This document shows, piece by piece, positions 36,344 through 43,696 of a stretch of DNA of 64,000 nucleotides. The DNA is from Mycobacterium sp. OTB74 (GTDB lineage: Bacteria; Actinomycetota; Actinomycetes; Mycobacteriales; Mycobacteriaceae): positions 1 to 64,000 of the forward strand of contig NZ_JARXVD010000026.1 in the NCBI RefSeq assembly GCF_029892685.1, in the 5' to 3' direction. Under the pieces are notes generated by a model. It was not told the origin of the DNA, made no database searches, and saw only the letters and a program-made list of their open reading frames with translations. Each line of letters begins with the position of its first letter. Within the stretch, counting starts at the first letter, position 1. The translations under genes were made by a program, and so were the position numbers.

Positions 36344-36950
36344 CGACGAGAGCATCGCCGGCGACCTGGCGCGAATCACCCAACCCGGCCGCGACAAGCT
36401 TGCCGAGTTGCGGGGCCGGCTCGCAGCCGCAGCCCAGCGCGACGGGGTCCTCGACATCGCCTACAGCACCGTCGACAGCCCGGTCGGGCGGCTACTGCTG
36501 GCTGCGACGGAGCAGGGTCTGGTCCGGGTCGCATACGCCCGCGAAGATCACGACGCAGTCCTGCAGCAGCTTGCGGACAAGGTGAGCCCGCGGGTGCTGC
36601 ATGCACCGGCCCGACTCGACGCGGCCGCCCGCGAACTCGACGAATACTTCGACCGCACCCGCCGCACGTTTGACCTGCCGCTGGACTGGCGGCTGGCCGC
36701 TGGGTTCCGCAGTACGGTGCTGCACCACCTGCCCGAAATCGGGTACGGACAAACCGCGAGCTATGCAACCGTGGCGGCGCTGTCGGGCAGCCCCAAAGCG
36801 GTGCGCGCAGTGGGGACAGCGTGTGCGAAAAACCCACTGCCGGTTGTGGTTCCGTGCCACCGTGTCGTTCGCAGCGACGGCGCCATGGGTGGCTACCTCG
36901 GCGGCCCGGAAGCTAAACGCCTGCTGCTCGCCTTGGAAGCCGCGGCATGA
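36336..36950 (+). CDS. ogt: Methylated-DNA--protein-cysteine methyltransferase
   Basis: The 204-residue suicide repair protein moves the O6-alkyl group of guanine to its own Cys in VVPCHRVV. It also has the helix-turn-helix Arg-finger region GYGQTASYATVAALSG and the guanine-pocket GGYLGG near the end. An N-terminal extension of about 45 residues contains the start DLARITQPGRDKLAELRGRL. It overlaps the sigma factor gene by eight bases and the next gene by four. The role in alkylation repair is certain at family level. Confidence 0.88.
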   Translation: MNNDESIAGDLARITQPGRDKLAELRGRLAAAAQRDGVLDIAYSTVDSPVGRLLLAATEQGLVRVAYAREDHDAVLQQLADKVSPRVLHAPARLDAAARELDEYFDRTRRTFDLPLDWRLAAGFRSTVLHHLPEIGYGQTASYATVAALSGSPKAVRAVGTACAKNPLPVVVPCHRVVRSDGAMGGYLGGPEAKRLLLALEAAA

Positions 36951-37666
36951 CTGGGGTCGATGTCTGGCGGCAGCGGGTGGACGCCGTCGACTGGGGTCGT
37001 GTCGGAGACGAACTCGACGCCATTGGATGCGCGTTGACCGGACCCCTCCTGACACCGGCGCAGGCCGCCGAGATCGTTGCGCTGTACCCCGATGCGCCCC
37101 GGTTTCGATCGACGATCGACATGAGCCGTTACCGATTCGGCGAGGGCGAGTACCGCTACTTTCGCCAGCCCTACCCCACCGCCGTGACGGCGCTGAAGAG
37201 CGCACTGTATCCACACCTACTGCCGATCGCCCGCAGCTGGTGGGGGCGGCTGGGCCGTGAAGCGCCGTGGCCGGATGACTTCGACGAGTGGCTGCAGATG
37301 TGTCACGCGGCCGGCCAGACCAAAACCACGGCAATTCTGCTGAAATACGTTGCTGGAGACTGGAATGCGCTGCACCGCGACCTCTACGGCGAACTGATCT
37401 TCCCGCTGCAGGTCGTGATCAACCTGACCGATCCGAGAACCGATTACACCGGCGGTGAATTCCTGCTCTACGAGCAACGTGCCCGTGCGCAATCTCGCGG
37501 CACCGCAACCGTCATTCCGCACGGACACGGCTTGGTGTTCACCACCCGCGACCGACCCACCAAGTCGGCGCGGGGCTGGTCGGCGGCGCCCATCCGGCAC
37601 GGCGTGTCGACGGTGCGTTCCGGGACCAGGTTCACCCTTGGCCTGGTCTTCCATGACGCCGCGTGA
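36947..37666 (+). CDS. 2-oxoglutarate/Fe(II)-dependent oxygenase (alkylation operon)
   Basis: The 239-residue oxygenase has iron ligands in LHRDLYGEL (HxD) and the distal His in IRHGVSTVRSG, with the 2OG-binding Arg in TRFTLGLVFHD. It resembles a bacterial 2OG-Fe(II) oxygenase family that is often next to Ogt or Ada genes and is distinct from classic AlkB. ATG 36947 overlaps ogt (ATGA). Oxidative demethylation of nucleic acid is the likely role from context; a protein substrate is possible. Confidence 0.75.
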   Translation: MTGVDVWRQRVDAVDWGRVGDELDAIGCALTGPLLTPAQAAEIVALYPDAPRFRSTIDMSRYRFGEGEYRYFRQPYPTAVTALKSALYPHLLPIARSWWGRLGREAPWPDDFDEWLQMCHAAGQTKTTAILLKYVAGDWNALHRDLYGELIFPLQVVINLTDPRTDYTGGEFLLYEQRARAQSRGTATVIPHGHGLVFTTRDRPTKSARGWSAAPIRHGVSTVRSGTRFTLGLVFHDAA

Positions 37667-37926
37667 GGCCGGCCATGCAGTACACACTGATCGATGCCGA
37701 CGGCCACCCGTACCGCAGCAATATCCCGGGAACCGTTGGGGGGCAACGGCGCAGCAAGATTTACGGGCGCCTGGACTGTCCTTCGGCGCTGCGGGCGATC
37801 GCCTCAGGTGGCTACATCACCCAACGGGTGTTCTTCGCCGACGAACAGACCGCCGCCTCCGCCGGCTACCGCCCTTGTGCGGTCTGCCTACCCGAGGCAT
37901 ACCGACAGTGGAAAGCCTGCCGATGA
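37663..37926 (+). CDS. Stand-alone Ada-type zinc-binding domain protein
   Basis: The product is 87 residues from GTG 37663, or 83 residues from ATG 37675. It is a single Ada N-terminal zinc domain: KIYGRLDCPSALRAI, RVFFADEQTAASAGYRPC, then AVCLPEAYRQW. E. coli Ada binds zinc with Cys38, Cys42, Cys69 and Cys72 and accepts a methyl from phosphotriesters on Cys38. Here the residue at the Cys38 position is Gly, leaving three Cys. It therefore probably cannot accept methyl groups by the Ada mechanism and may instead bind DNA or act as a partner. GTGA overlap with the oxygenase gene supports the first start. Confidence 0.7.
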   Translation: MRPAMQYTLIDADGHPYRSNIPGTVGGQRRSKIYGRLDCPSALRAIASGGYITQRVFFADEQTAASAGYRPCAVCLPEAYRQWKACR

Positions 37927-37967
37927 CCACCGGATTTTCGCCACCACACCGAGCCCAGTCGTCTGCC

Positions 37968-38010
37968 TTATTGTGATCTTACGAGCATCTTATTTTTCTT
38001 AATTTAGGTG
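37968..38010 (+). promoter_or_regulatory. AT-rich promoter region upstream of the SDR gene
   Basis: A 43-base AT-rich run (TCTTACGAGCATCTTATTTT and following) stands out from the GC-rich surroundings, 60-100 bases before the SDR start. This is likely promoter DNA. No defined operator was recognised. Confidence 0.35.
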
Positions 38011-38071
38011 TAGGCTCGGTCACCGTAAGGAACTGCACCCTGAAACAACATCGATGACAAAGGGGACCGAA

Positions 38072-38746
38072 ATGCCGGCACATCCACGCACCCGGATCGT
38101 CCTGGTGACCGGCGCGTCACGAGGCATCGGCGCCGAGGCGGCCATCCACCTCGCCGACCCGAACACCCACGTCATCGTCAACTATCGCCAGAGCAGCGCC
38201 CAGGCCGAAGCGGTTGCCGAGACAATCCGCGCCGCTGGCGGTCGGGCCTCGACGGCGCAGGCCGACGTCTCTGACGGCGCTGCCGTCGCCGCGATGATCG
38301 ACGACATCGCCTTGCGCTTCGGCCGCCTGGATGTCCTGGTGCTCAACGCCTCCGGTCGATTCAACTACGCCGATGGCGCCGGAGCCGCCATGCGCATCAA
38401 CCGCATTGCCCAGCGGCGCCTGGCCCAACTGGCCCTGCCGTTCATGCCCGCCGGCGGTCAGATCGTGTTCGTCACCAGCCATCAGGCGCACTTCTATCCC
38501 AACAAGGCGGTGCCCAAGGGCTACACCTCGCTGGCTGCAGGCAAGCGCGCCGGCGAGACCACCCTGCACGCCATGCGCTCCGAGTTCCATCAGCACGGCA
38601 TCGATTTCACCGTGGTGTCGGCTGAAATCCTCACCCAGCCTCGGCCCACCGAAGACGAGTTCGCGGCCGCGATTTCCGGCGCGGCCTCATCGCACCACTC
38701 CGGCATCGTCTACGTCAGCCGTCACCTGGCCCGCCGGTCTGCCTGA
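38072..38746 (+). CDS. Short-chain dehydrogenase/reductase family protein
   Basis: The 224-residue SDR has cofactor motif VTGASRGIGAEAA and NASG in place of NNAG (VLVLNASGRF). The active-site region VPKGYTSLAAGKRAGET has Tyr and Lys separated by more residues than the classic YxxxK, so the call is a divergent SDR subclass. ATG 38072 follows AAAGGGG closely; an ATG at 38054 is possible. It stands alone behind an AT-rich promoter. The substrate is unknown. Confidence 0.75.
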   Translation: MPAHPRTRIVLVTGASRGIGAEAAIHLADPNTHVIVNYRQSSAQAEAVAETIRAAGGRASTAQADVSDGAAVAAMIDDIALRFGRLDVLVLNASGRFNYADGAGAAMRINRIAQRRLAQLALPFMPAGGQIVFVTSHQAHFYPNKAVPKGYTSLAAGKRAGETTLHAMRSEFHQHGIDFTVVSAEILTQPRPTEDEFAAAISGAASSHHSGIVYVSRHLARRSA

Positions 38747-38859
38747 CACGCTGAGCACCGCGCCCCAAACAGACCACCGAGCCTTGGTGAGCGGCACCGT
38801 CCACCCCGCCGCGGCCCTCCAAACGTGGAAAACCTTTCCGTCGCCGAACCGTGACGAAT

Positions 38860-38879
38860 GCTTGACCGAATTGTCAAGC
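38860..38879. promoter_or_regulatory. Inverted repeat upstream of the L,D-transpeptidase gene
   Basis: GCTTGAC-CGAATT-GTCAAGC is a perfect 7-bp inverted repeat with a 6-base spacer, about 80 bases before the start at 38960. The size and position fit an operator. Confidence 0.4.
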
Positions 38880-38959
38880 GCGCCTTCATGTTCGCTGGTC
38901 AGCGCGTTCGTAACATGACCTGGTCATGATGAGGGGGTAACGCTGAAGGGATTACTAAG

Positions 38960-39757
38960 GTGCGGTCGGCCATTCAATTTGTACTACCGGTCGTCGTCAT
39001 CACTGCGAGTGCGATGGGAGGTGCTGCCGGCGTCCATACCACCGCGGTCAGTCTGCCGCTGAGTTCAAATATCAAGTCCGTCCTGCCGTCGCCGGGCCAG
39101 GTGGTCGGTGTTGCCCACCCGGTGGTGGTGACATTCAACGCACCCATTTCCGACCGGCCGGCCGCCGAGCACGCCATTGCGCTCTCATCGACGCCGGCCC
39201 TGACTGGCAAATTCGACTGGCTGGACAACAAGGTCGTGCAATGGGTGCCCGACGGCTTCTGGCCCGCCCACAGCACGGTGAAGCTGACCGTCGAGGGCAA
39301 GCCGACGGCCTTCGAAACCGGGCCGGCCGTCGTCGGTGTGGCGAGCATTTCCCAACACACCTTCACGGTGACAGTCGACGGCGCGTCTCCGGAGGATCTG
39401 CCGTCGCCCCATCACCTGCCGCACGCGGGTGAACCAGGGGTCCTGCTGGCCTCGTTGGGTAGCCCGGAGTACTCGACACCTGTCGGCCACTACACCGTGT
39501 TGTCGAAAGACCGGTCTGTCGTGATGGATTCCAGCAGTGTCGGCATACCTCTCGACGCGCCCGACGGTTACCGGTTAGCCGTGGACTATGCGGTTCGGAT
39601 CAGCAGCCGTGGCCTGTACGTGCACTCGGCTCCGTGGGCGGTCAACGCCATGGGCTTCCAGAACACCAGCCACGGCTGCATCAGCCTGAGCCCGGCAGCG
39701 GCCGAGTGGTACTTCAACAATGTCAATGTCGGCGATCCCGTCATTGTTCAGGAGTAG
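38960..39757 (+). CDS. L,D-transpeptidase (Ldt, YkuD domain)
   Basis: The 265-residue exported enzyme has a signal peptide (about 1-25), an Ig-like domain (SVLPSPGQVVGVAHPVVVTF, VQWVPDGFWPAHSTVKL) and a YkuD catalytic domain. The active site is LYVHSAPWAVNAMGFQNTSH followed by GCISLS, with Cys240. It makes 3-3 cross-links in peptidoglycan, which are abundant in mycobacteria. It has one Ig-like domain and no lipobox, closer to LdtMt3/LdtMt4-like short forms than to LdtMt2. GTG 38960 is the start. An inverted repeat upstream may control it. Confidence 0.85.
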   Translation: MRSAIQFVLPVVVITASAMGGAAGVHTTAVSLPLSSNIKSVLPSPGQVVGVAHPVVVTFNAPISDRPAAEHAIALSSTPALTGKFDWLDNKVVQWVPDGFWPAHSTVKLTVEGKPTAFETGPAVVGVASISQHTFTVTVDGASPEDLPSPHHLPHAGEPGVLLASLGSPEYSTPVGHYTVLSKDRSVVMDSSSVGIPLDAPDGYRLAVDYAVRISSRGLYVHSAPWAVNAMGFQNTSHGCISLSPAAAEWYFNNVNVGDPVIVQE

Positions 39758-39843
39758 CACCGACCTCACCGCCGAGCGGCCCCTTAGCGCACGGAAATCT
39801 CGAAAAACCTTGCGGTAAGCGGCCATTCGGCGCTGACAAAACG

Positions 39844-39877
39844 AAACCGCCCCGTCATCGTGACCAGGGCGGCTTTT
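39844..39877. terminator. Rho-independent-like terminator between convergent genes
   Basis: CCGCCC (39847-39852) pairs with GGGCGG (39867-39872), with A-run on one side and CTTTT on the other. It can act for the Ldt gene on the plus strand and, with the complementary A/U run, for the Ala-rich gene on the minus strand. Confidence 0.6.
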
Positions 39878-39890
39878 GTGATGTTGAAAG

Positions 39891-40373
39891 TTATTGGGCG
39901 ACAGCAGGTCCGGGCAGAGTCGAGACGCCGGAGTTCGGTCCGATGCCTGTAGGCGAGGGACCGGTCGGAACCCCCTTGCCCGTCGCGGCCATCGCAACCG
40001 GAGCACCCTCGGCCACGACAGGAGCCGCAGCCACAGCAACCGGGGCTGCCGCCGGCACGACCGGAACGACCGGCACCGGGGCGCCGACTGGAGCACCCAA
40101 CGGAACAACGGGGACGACGGGCACCGGGGCAGCCGCAACGGGTGCCGCGGCGGGCGCAACAACCGCGGCGGCCGGGGCAACCGCGGCGCACGGCGCAGCT
40201 CCGACCCCGCCTGCGGCCGCCACAGCCGCAGCTGCCGCAGAATCTTGGACGCAAGGGTAGCCACCGGTCTTCAGCGGAGTCGCTACAGAGGCTGGGCTCA
40301 ACGCCACGGCGACCGCACACAATCCGGCGGCAGCTACCACCTTGATGCTGAATCGCTCGAAGCTCATCATCAC
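39891..40373 (-). CDS. Exported Ala/Val/Pro-rich low-complexity protein
   Basis: The 160-residue precursor has a Sec signal peptide (FSIKVVAAAGLCAVAVALSP, cleavage near SVA-T at about 31). A mature part of Ala-Pro-Val repeats follows (PVVPVVPLGAPVGAPVPVVP), with two Cys near its start. It resembles many mycobacterial cell-wall low-complexity proteins with no known function. It shares a hairpin terminator with the Ldt gene. Confidence 0.6.
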   Translation of the reverse strand: MMMSFERFSIKVVAAAGLCAVAVALSPASVATPLKTGGYPCVQDSAAAAAVAAAGGVGAAPCAAVAPAAAVVAPAAAPVAAAPVPVVPVVPLGAPVGAPVPVVPVVPAAAPVAVAAAPVVAEGAPVAMAATGKGVPTGPSPTGIGPNSGVSTLPGPAVAQ

Positions 40374-40665
40374 GTCGGGCTCACTTTCTTGGGCTCGGTA
40401 ATTACGACTCCGAAAATTTCGTCATCGGCACCGTATTACACAGCCAAACCGATGTTCGATTTGGTTGCGAACCTGACGCGAAAGTGAGTTGTATCGTGAC
40501 CGCGGCGTTGCAAAGCAGTTATCCACACGACAGCCACCGATGCCTTATGATGTTGGGCCACAATTGATCTCAGAGTCAACTACGAAACCGAATCTTGACC
40601 CGACAGAGCCCATTGCGTGCTGGTCCGGAGAATTGGCGGGGCCATCGGACCCACCCGGCGCGGCG

Positions 40666-41661
40666 TCAGTGAGACGCTGCGTGGACCAGATCGATGGCGT
40701 ACTGGTTCACGAACTGGCCCGCTCCGGGTTCGCCACTGCCGCACGATCCGTCCGATTCACCCGGCCGCTTGATCCAGAGGTAAGCGTCGGCGTGAGCTCC
40801 TGCGGTGGCTGTGGTGGGCGCGACTCCAAGAGCCCGGCCACTGGGATTGCACCACGCGAGCGCGCCACTGGCGGGCCCGGCACCGTTGCGCGATGTGTCG
40901 ATCACGTAGTGCGATCCGCCGAGGATGCCGGAAACTGCTTCGCCGTAGCCGATTTCCTCATCGGTGGCGAAGAAGTTGTTGGCGTTCAAGGAGAACCCGC
41001 GCGCCTGTTGCACCCCGGACTGCGTGAGGCGGTTGGCAAGCTCGTCGGCGCTGAGCCAACGCGAGTGGCCCCCGTCCAGGTATACGACCGCGGCCGGGTC
41101 CCGGGTGAGCGCGGTGACGGCGTACTTCAGCAGCCCGAAACGCTCCTGGAGCTGATCATCGGAAAGGCAATTGGTGTGGGCGACCGCATCGGGTTCGACG
41201 ACGATGGTCGCCGGCGACCCGCCCAGACCGGCTGCGATCGAGTCGATCCATTGGCGGTAGCCGTCGGCCGAACCGAAGCCACCCGCGGCGTAGCTGCCGC
41301 AGTCCCGATGGGGAATGGCGTAGAGCGCCAGGATCGGCATGGCACCAGCGGCCTGGGCCGCACCCACATACCGCGAGACCGTGCCGCCGACAGAACCGGC
41401 CGGGAACGCCTGATCCAGCCAGTACGCCTGCGGGGTGCTGGCGATGGTGGCCAGCTCGGGGCTGTTGGTGCTGTTCGCGGCACGCATGGCCGCTGATGCC
41501 GGGTCTGCATAGAAGGGCTGTCCGGCCAGCGGATTGCTGTCATCAGCCAGTCGGATGGCGGGACCTGGTGCCGAGGTGGTGGCCATAACGGCCGCGATGG
41601 CCGAGACGGTCAGAACAGGAGCAAGCCAACGGGCGACGGCGCTACCAGCGGAGACGATCAC
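40666..41661 (-). CDS. celA1: GH6 cellulase CelA1
   Basis: The 331-residue exported enzyme has an N-terminal hydrophobic signal and a GH6 catalytic domain (LAGQPFYADPASAAM, ILALYAIPHRDCGSYAAGG, IVVEPDAVAH). It also has YLDGGHSRWL, GFSLNANNFF, and YVIDTSRNG with WCNPSGRALG. It matches M. tuberculosis CelA1 (Rv0062), which hydrolyses beta-1,4-glucan. The PDA catalytic acid and DTSRN segment are conserved. It lacks the C-terminal carbohydrate-binding module found in some relatives. GTG 41661 is the start. It is separate from the GH5-like gene at 30.4 kb. Confidence 0.85.
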   Translation of the reverse strand: MIVSAGSAVARWLAPVLTVSAIAAVMATTSAPGPAIRLADDSNPLAGQPFYADPASAAMRAANSTNSPELATIASTPQAYWLDQAFPAGSVGGTVSRYVGAAQAAGAMPILALYAIPHRDCGSYAAGGFGSADGYRQWIDSIAAGLGGSPATIVVEPDAVAHTNCLSDDQLQERFGLLKYAVTALTRDPAAVVYLDGGHSRWLSADELANRLTQSGVQQARGFSLNANNFFATDEEIGYGEAVSGILGGSHYVIDTSRNGAGPASGALAWCNPSGRALGVAPTTATAGAHADAYLWIKRPGESDGSCGSGEPGAGQFVNQYAIDLVHAASH

Positions 41662-41867
41662 GATATGGCAACGTAGTGATATCGCGCACTCAGCGCCAGT
41701 CGCCGAAAATGCCCGTCAGTGCCTGGGTTAGCCAGCGCCGGCCGGCGTCCCGTCGTGACGGGCACTGCAACCCCGGCGGGTCGAAGGCTCCGTGCAGCGC
41801 AATTGCGCGAATATTTTCGCATGGACGCGAAGTGGCATTCGTACGGTTTTGAAGGGGGCACGACCGA

Positions 41868-42631
41868 ATGAACATCACCCATTACCCGGTGCTGCTCTTC
41901 GCGTTGTCCGCGATCATTTTGGGCGCTGCCGCATGGGCCGGAAAACGCTGCTGGGTCGGCGGCGCGGGCTCGAGGAGGATGTGCGTCCGCACTTCTCCAT
42001 TATTCTGACGGCCACCTTGACCCTTTTCGGGCTCGTGATCGGATTCAGCTTCTCGATGGCCGTCACTTGATACGACCAGCGCAAGGACTACGAAGAGGCC
42101 GAGGCGAACGCGATAGGTACGGCCTACGTCCGGGCAGACCTTCTGCCGGCTTCCGATGCAAATAGAGTCCGGACCTTGCTCGCGAATTACCTCGATCAGC
42201 GAATCTTGTCGTACACAACCAATAACGAATCAAAATTGCAGGAGATCAATGCGCGAACGGCACATTTACAGACCGACCTGTGGTCAGCCGTCCGCGCTCC
42301 CGCAACCGCCAATCCGACGCCTGTCATCGCGCTGGCCGTTTCGGGCATGAACGATGTCTTGAACTCGCAGGGGTACACGCAGGGCGCCTACCGCAATCGC
42401 ATCCCGACGGGAGCCTGGCTTTTGCTGGCTGCCATCGCGATCTGCTGCAACGTGATGGTCGGGTGGGGCTTTCACAACGGCAGGGGTGCGGACCGACTAC
42501 TCGTGATCCTGCCGCTCATCTCCGCGTTCGCCTTCATGCTCATCGCGGACATCGACACTCCCCGCCACGGCATCATCCACGTCCAGCCGCAGAATCTGAT
42601 CAGCCTGGCAGAGTCGATTCATACCCGGTAA
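41868..42631 (+). pseudogene. Broken bestrophin-like/DUF4239-type membrane protein gene
   Basis: An ATG with AAGGGGG upstream opens a membrane-type start (MNITHYPVLLFALSAIILGA). A one-base frameshift near 41935-41955 moves the homologous frame (RRRGLEEDVRPHFSIILTAT). That frame has an in-frame TGA at 42068-42070, just before YDQRKDYEEAEANAIGTAYV, where the family has Arg-Tyr-Asp. The rest runs to 42631 with membrane segments near the end. This is the layout of small bestrophin-like membrane proteins. With two lesions it is a pseudogene unless the assembly is wrong. It lies just before the SLOG gene. Confidence 0.72.
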
Positions 42632-42668
42632 CGATCTGTTCGATCTCTTGCGCGGCGATAATGAGCCC

Positions 42669-42809
42669 ATGCCAATGGTCGGTCAGCGCGTTACGGGCCA
42701 TCGGGCTGCAGTTCGACAGATCGCGTATCGACAACCCGGCGTCTACATCTTCTTACCGTGGGATTCCTTGGACCACCACGCATTCCAATGCTTCGGGAAT
42801 GACCGTTGA
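42669..42809 (+). CDS. Possible 46-residue ORF overlapping the SLOG gene start
   Basis: The frame reads MPMVGQRVTGHRAAVRQIAY, then RQPGVYIFLPWDSL, and stops at a TTGA overlap with the TTG start of the SLOG gene. The overlap suggests coupling. There is no good ribosome binding site and no family match was recognised, so this may be chance. Confidence 0.25.
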   Translation: MPMVGQRVTGHRAAVRQIAYRQPGVYIFLPWDSLDHHAFQCFGNDR

Positions 42810-43549
42810 GCGGACCGACACAGATTGATTTTCCTGACGGGACCGCGGCCATCGGGATCGAGATCGCCCGAATCGGGGATCTGCCCCAGGCCGTGAGTCT
42901 TATGGGTCTGCAGCCGCCGCGGCCGACGATGGTCTTGGTGGGTGGCGCGAGCGGGCTGGACGAGACCACCATCGACGAACTCCGCCCCGTATTCGCAGCC
43001 GGCATTGTGCCCGAACTCGAGCGCTTTCGAGCGGCGGCAGTCGACGGCGGGACCCTCGCGGGAGTCATGAAGTTGTTCGGCGAGACCCGCGCGGCGCTGT
43101 CTGCTTCATTCCCCCTCGTCGGCGTAGTGGCCGCGGGCACCGTGGCCCTGCCGGGCAGGCCTGTTCCACCGGAGAGCGCTGCGCTCGAACCGCACCACTC
43201 ACATTTCGTGATCGTGCCGGGCGACACGTGGGGCGCCGAGGCGCCGTGGATCGCCCAAACCGCTTCCGCGCTCTCGGGCACAGCACCGTCGATCACGGTG
43301 CTGGTCAACGGCGGCCAGATTTCGTACCTGGATGTCGAGCACAGCGTGCAAACAGGCCGACGAGTCGTTGCCATAGCAGGCTCCGGACGAACTGCCGATG
43401 CACTCGCAGCCGCTGTGAACGGCGCGCCCTGCGATGCACGCACACGGGAGCTGATTGCCTCAGGCCTAATAAGTTCCGTACCGGTAGATCAGCCTGAAGT
43501 ACTTGCCGAAATGCTCGCGACGGTCCTGAGCGGCCAGCCCACCACTTGA
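42806..43549 (+). CDS. SLOG-domain protein of the TRPM-like prokaryotic (LSDAT) class
   Basis: The 247-residue protein is almost all one SLOG fold: VLVGGASGLDE (43-53), DGGTLAGVMKLFG (about 80), FPLVGVVAAGTVALPG, HHSHFVIVPGDTWGAEAPWI, LVNGGQISYLD and VVAIAGSGRTADAL. These match the LSDAT class found in bacterial conflict systems and in animal TRPM channels, where it senses nucleotide derivatives. In TRPM2 the related domain binds ADP-ribose. A TTG start at 42806 gives the complete fold. The patatin gene follows after 147 bases on the same strand. Role as a nucleotide sensor is inferred. Confidence 0.72.
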   Translation: MSGPTQIDFPDGTAAIGIEIARIGDLPQAVSLMGLQPPRPTMVLVGGASGLDETTIDELRPVFAAGIVPELERFRAAAVDGGTLAGVMKLFGETRAALSASFPLVGVVAAGTVALPGRPVPPESAALEPHHSHFVIVPGDTWGAEAPWIAQTASALSGTAPSITVLVNGGQISYLDVEHSVQTGRRVVAIAGSGRTADALAAAVNGAPCDARTRELIASGLISSVPVDQPEVLAEMLATVLSGQPTT

Positions 43550-43653
43550 CGCGCTCGGTACTGAGCGCAAGCACGCGCAAACGGGTTCGAGCGACTTTGA
43601 GGATTCAAGAAAGACACCGCTCTCGGCCACTGACCGCGGCTACGATCCGTCGC

Positions 43654-43683
43654 ATCAGTCGTCAATCAACATCAGTCGTCAAT
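43654..43683. repeat. Direct repeat before the patatin gene
   Basis: ATCAGTCGTCAAT occurs twice (43654-43666 and 43671-43683), 17 bases apart start to start and just before the AAGGGGG site of the patatin gene. It may be a regulator site or a small duplication. Confidence 0.35.
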
Positions 43684-43696
43684 AAAGGGGGATCCG

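Noticed and set aside
37990..38030. Iron-box-like TTTAGGTGTAGGCTC upstream of the SDR gene
   Set aside because: It differs from the IdeR consensus by an insertion and lacks the second half-site. The gene is not an iron gene.
40519..40527. Perfect DnaA-box-like TTATCCACA
   Set aside because: Single copy, no dnaA/dnaN context and no AT-rich unwinding region, so it is not an origin.
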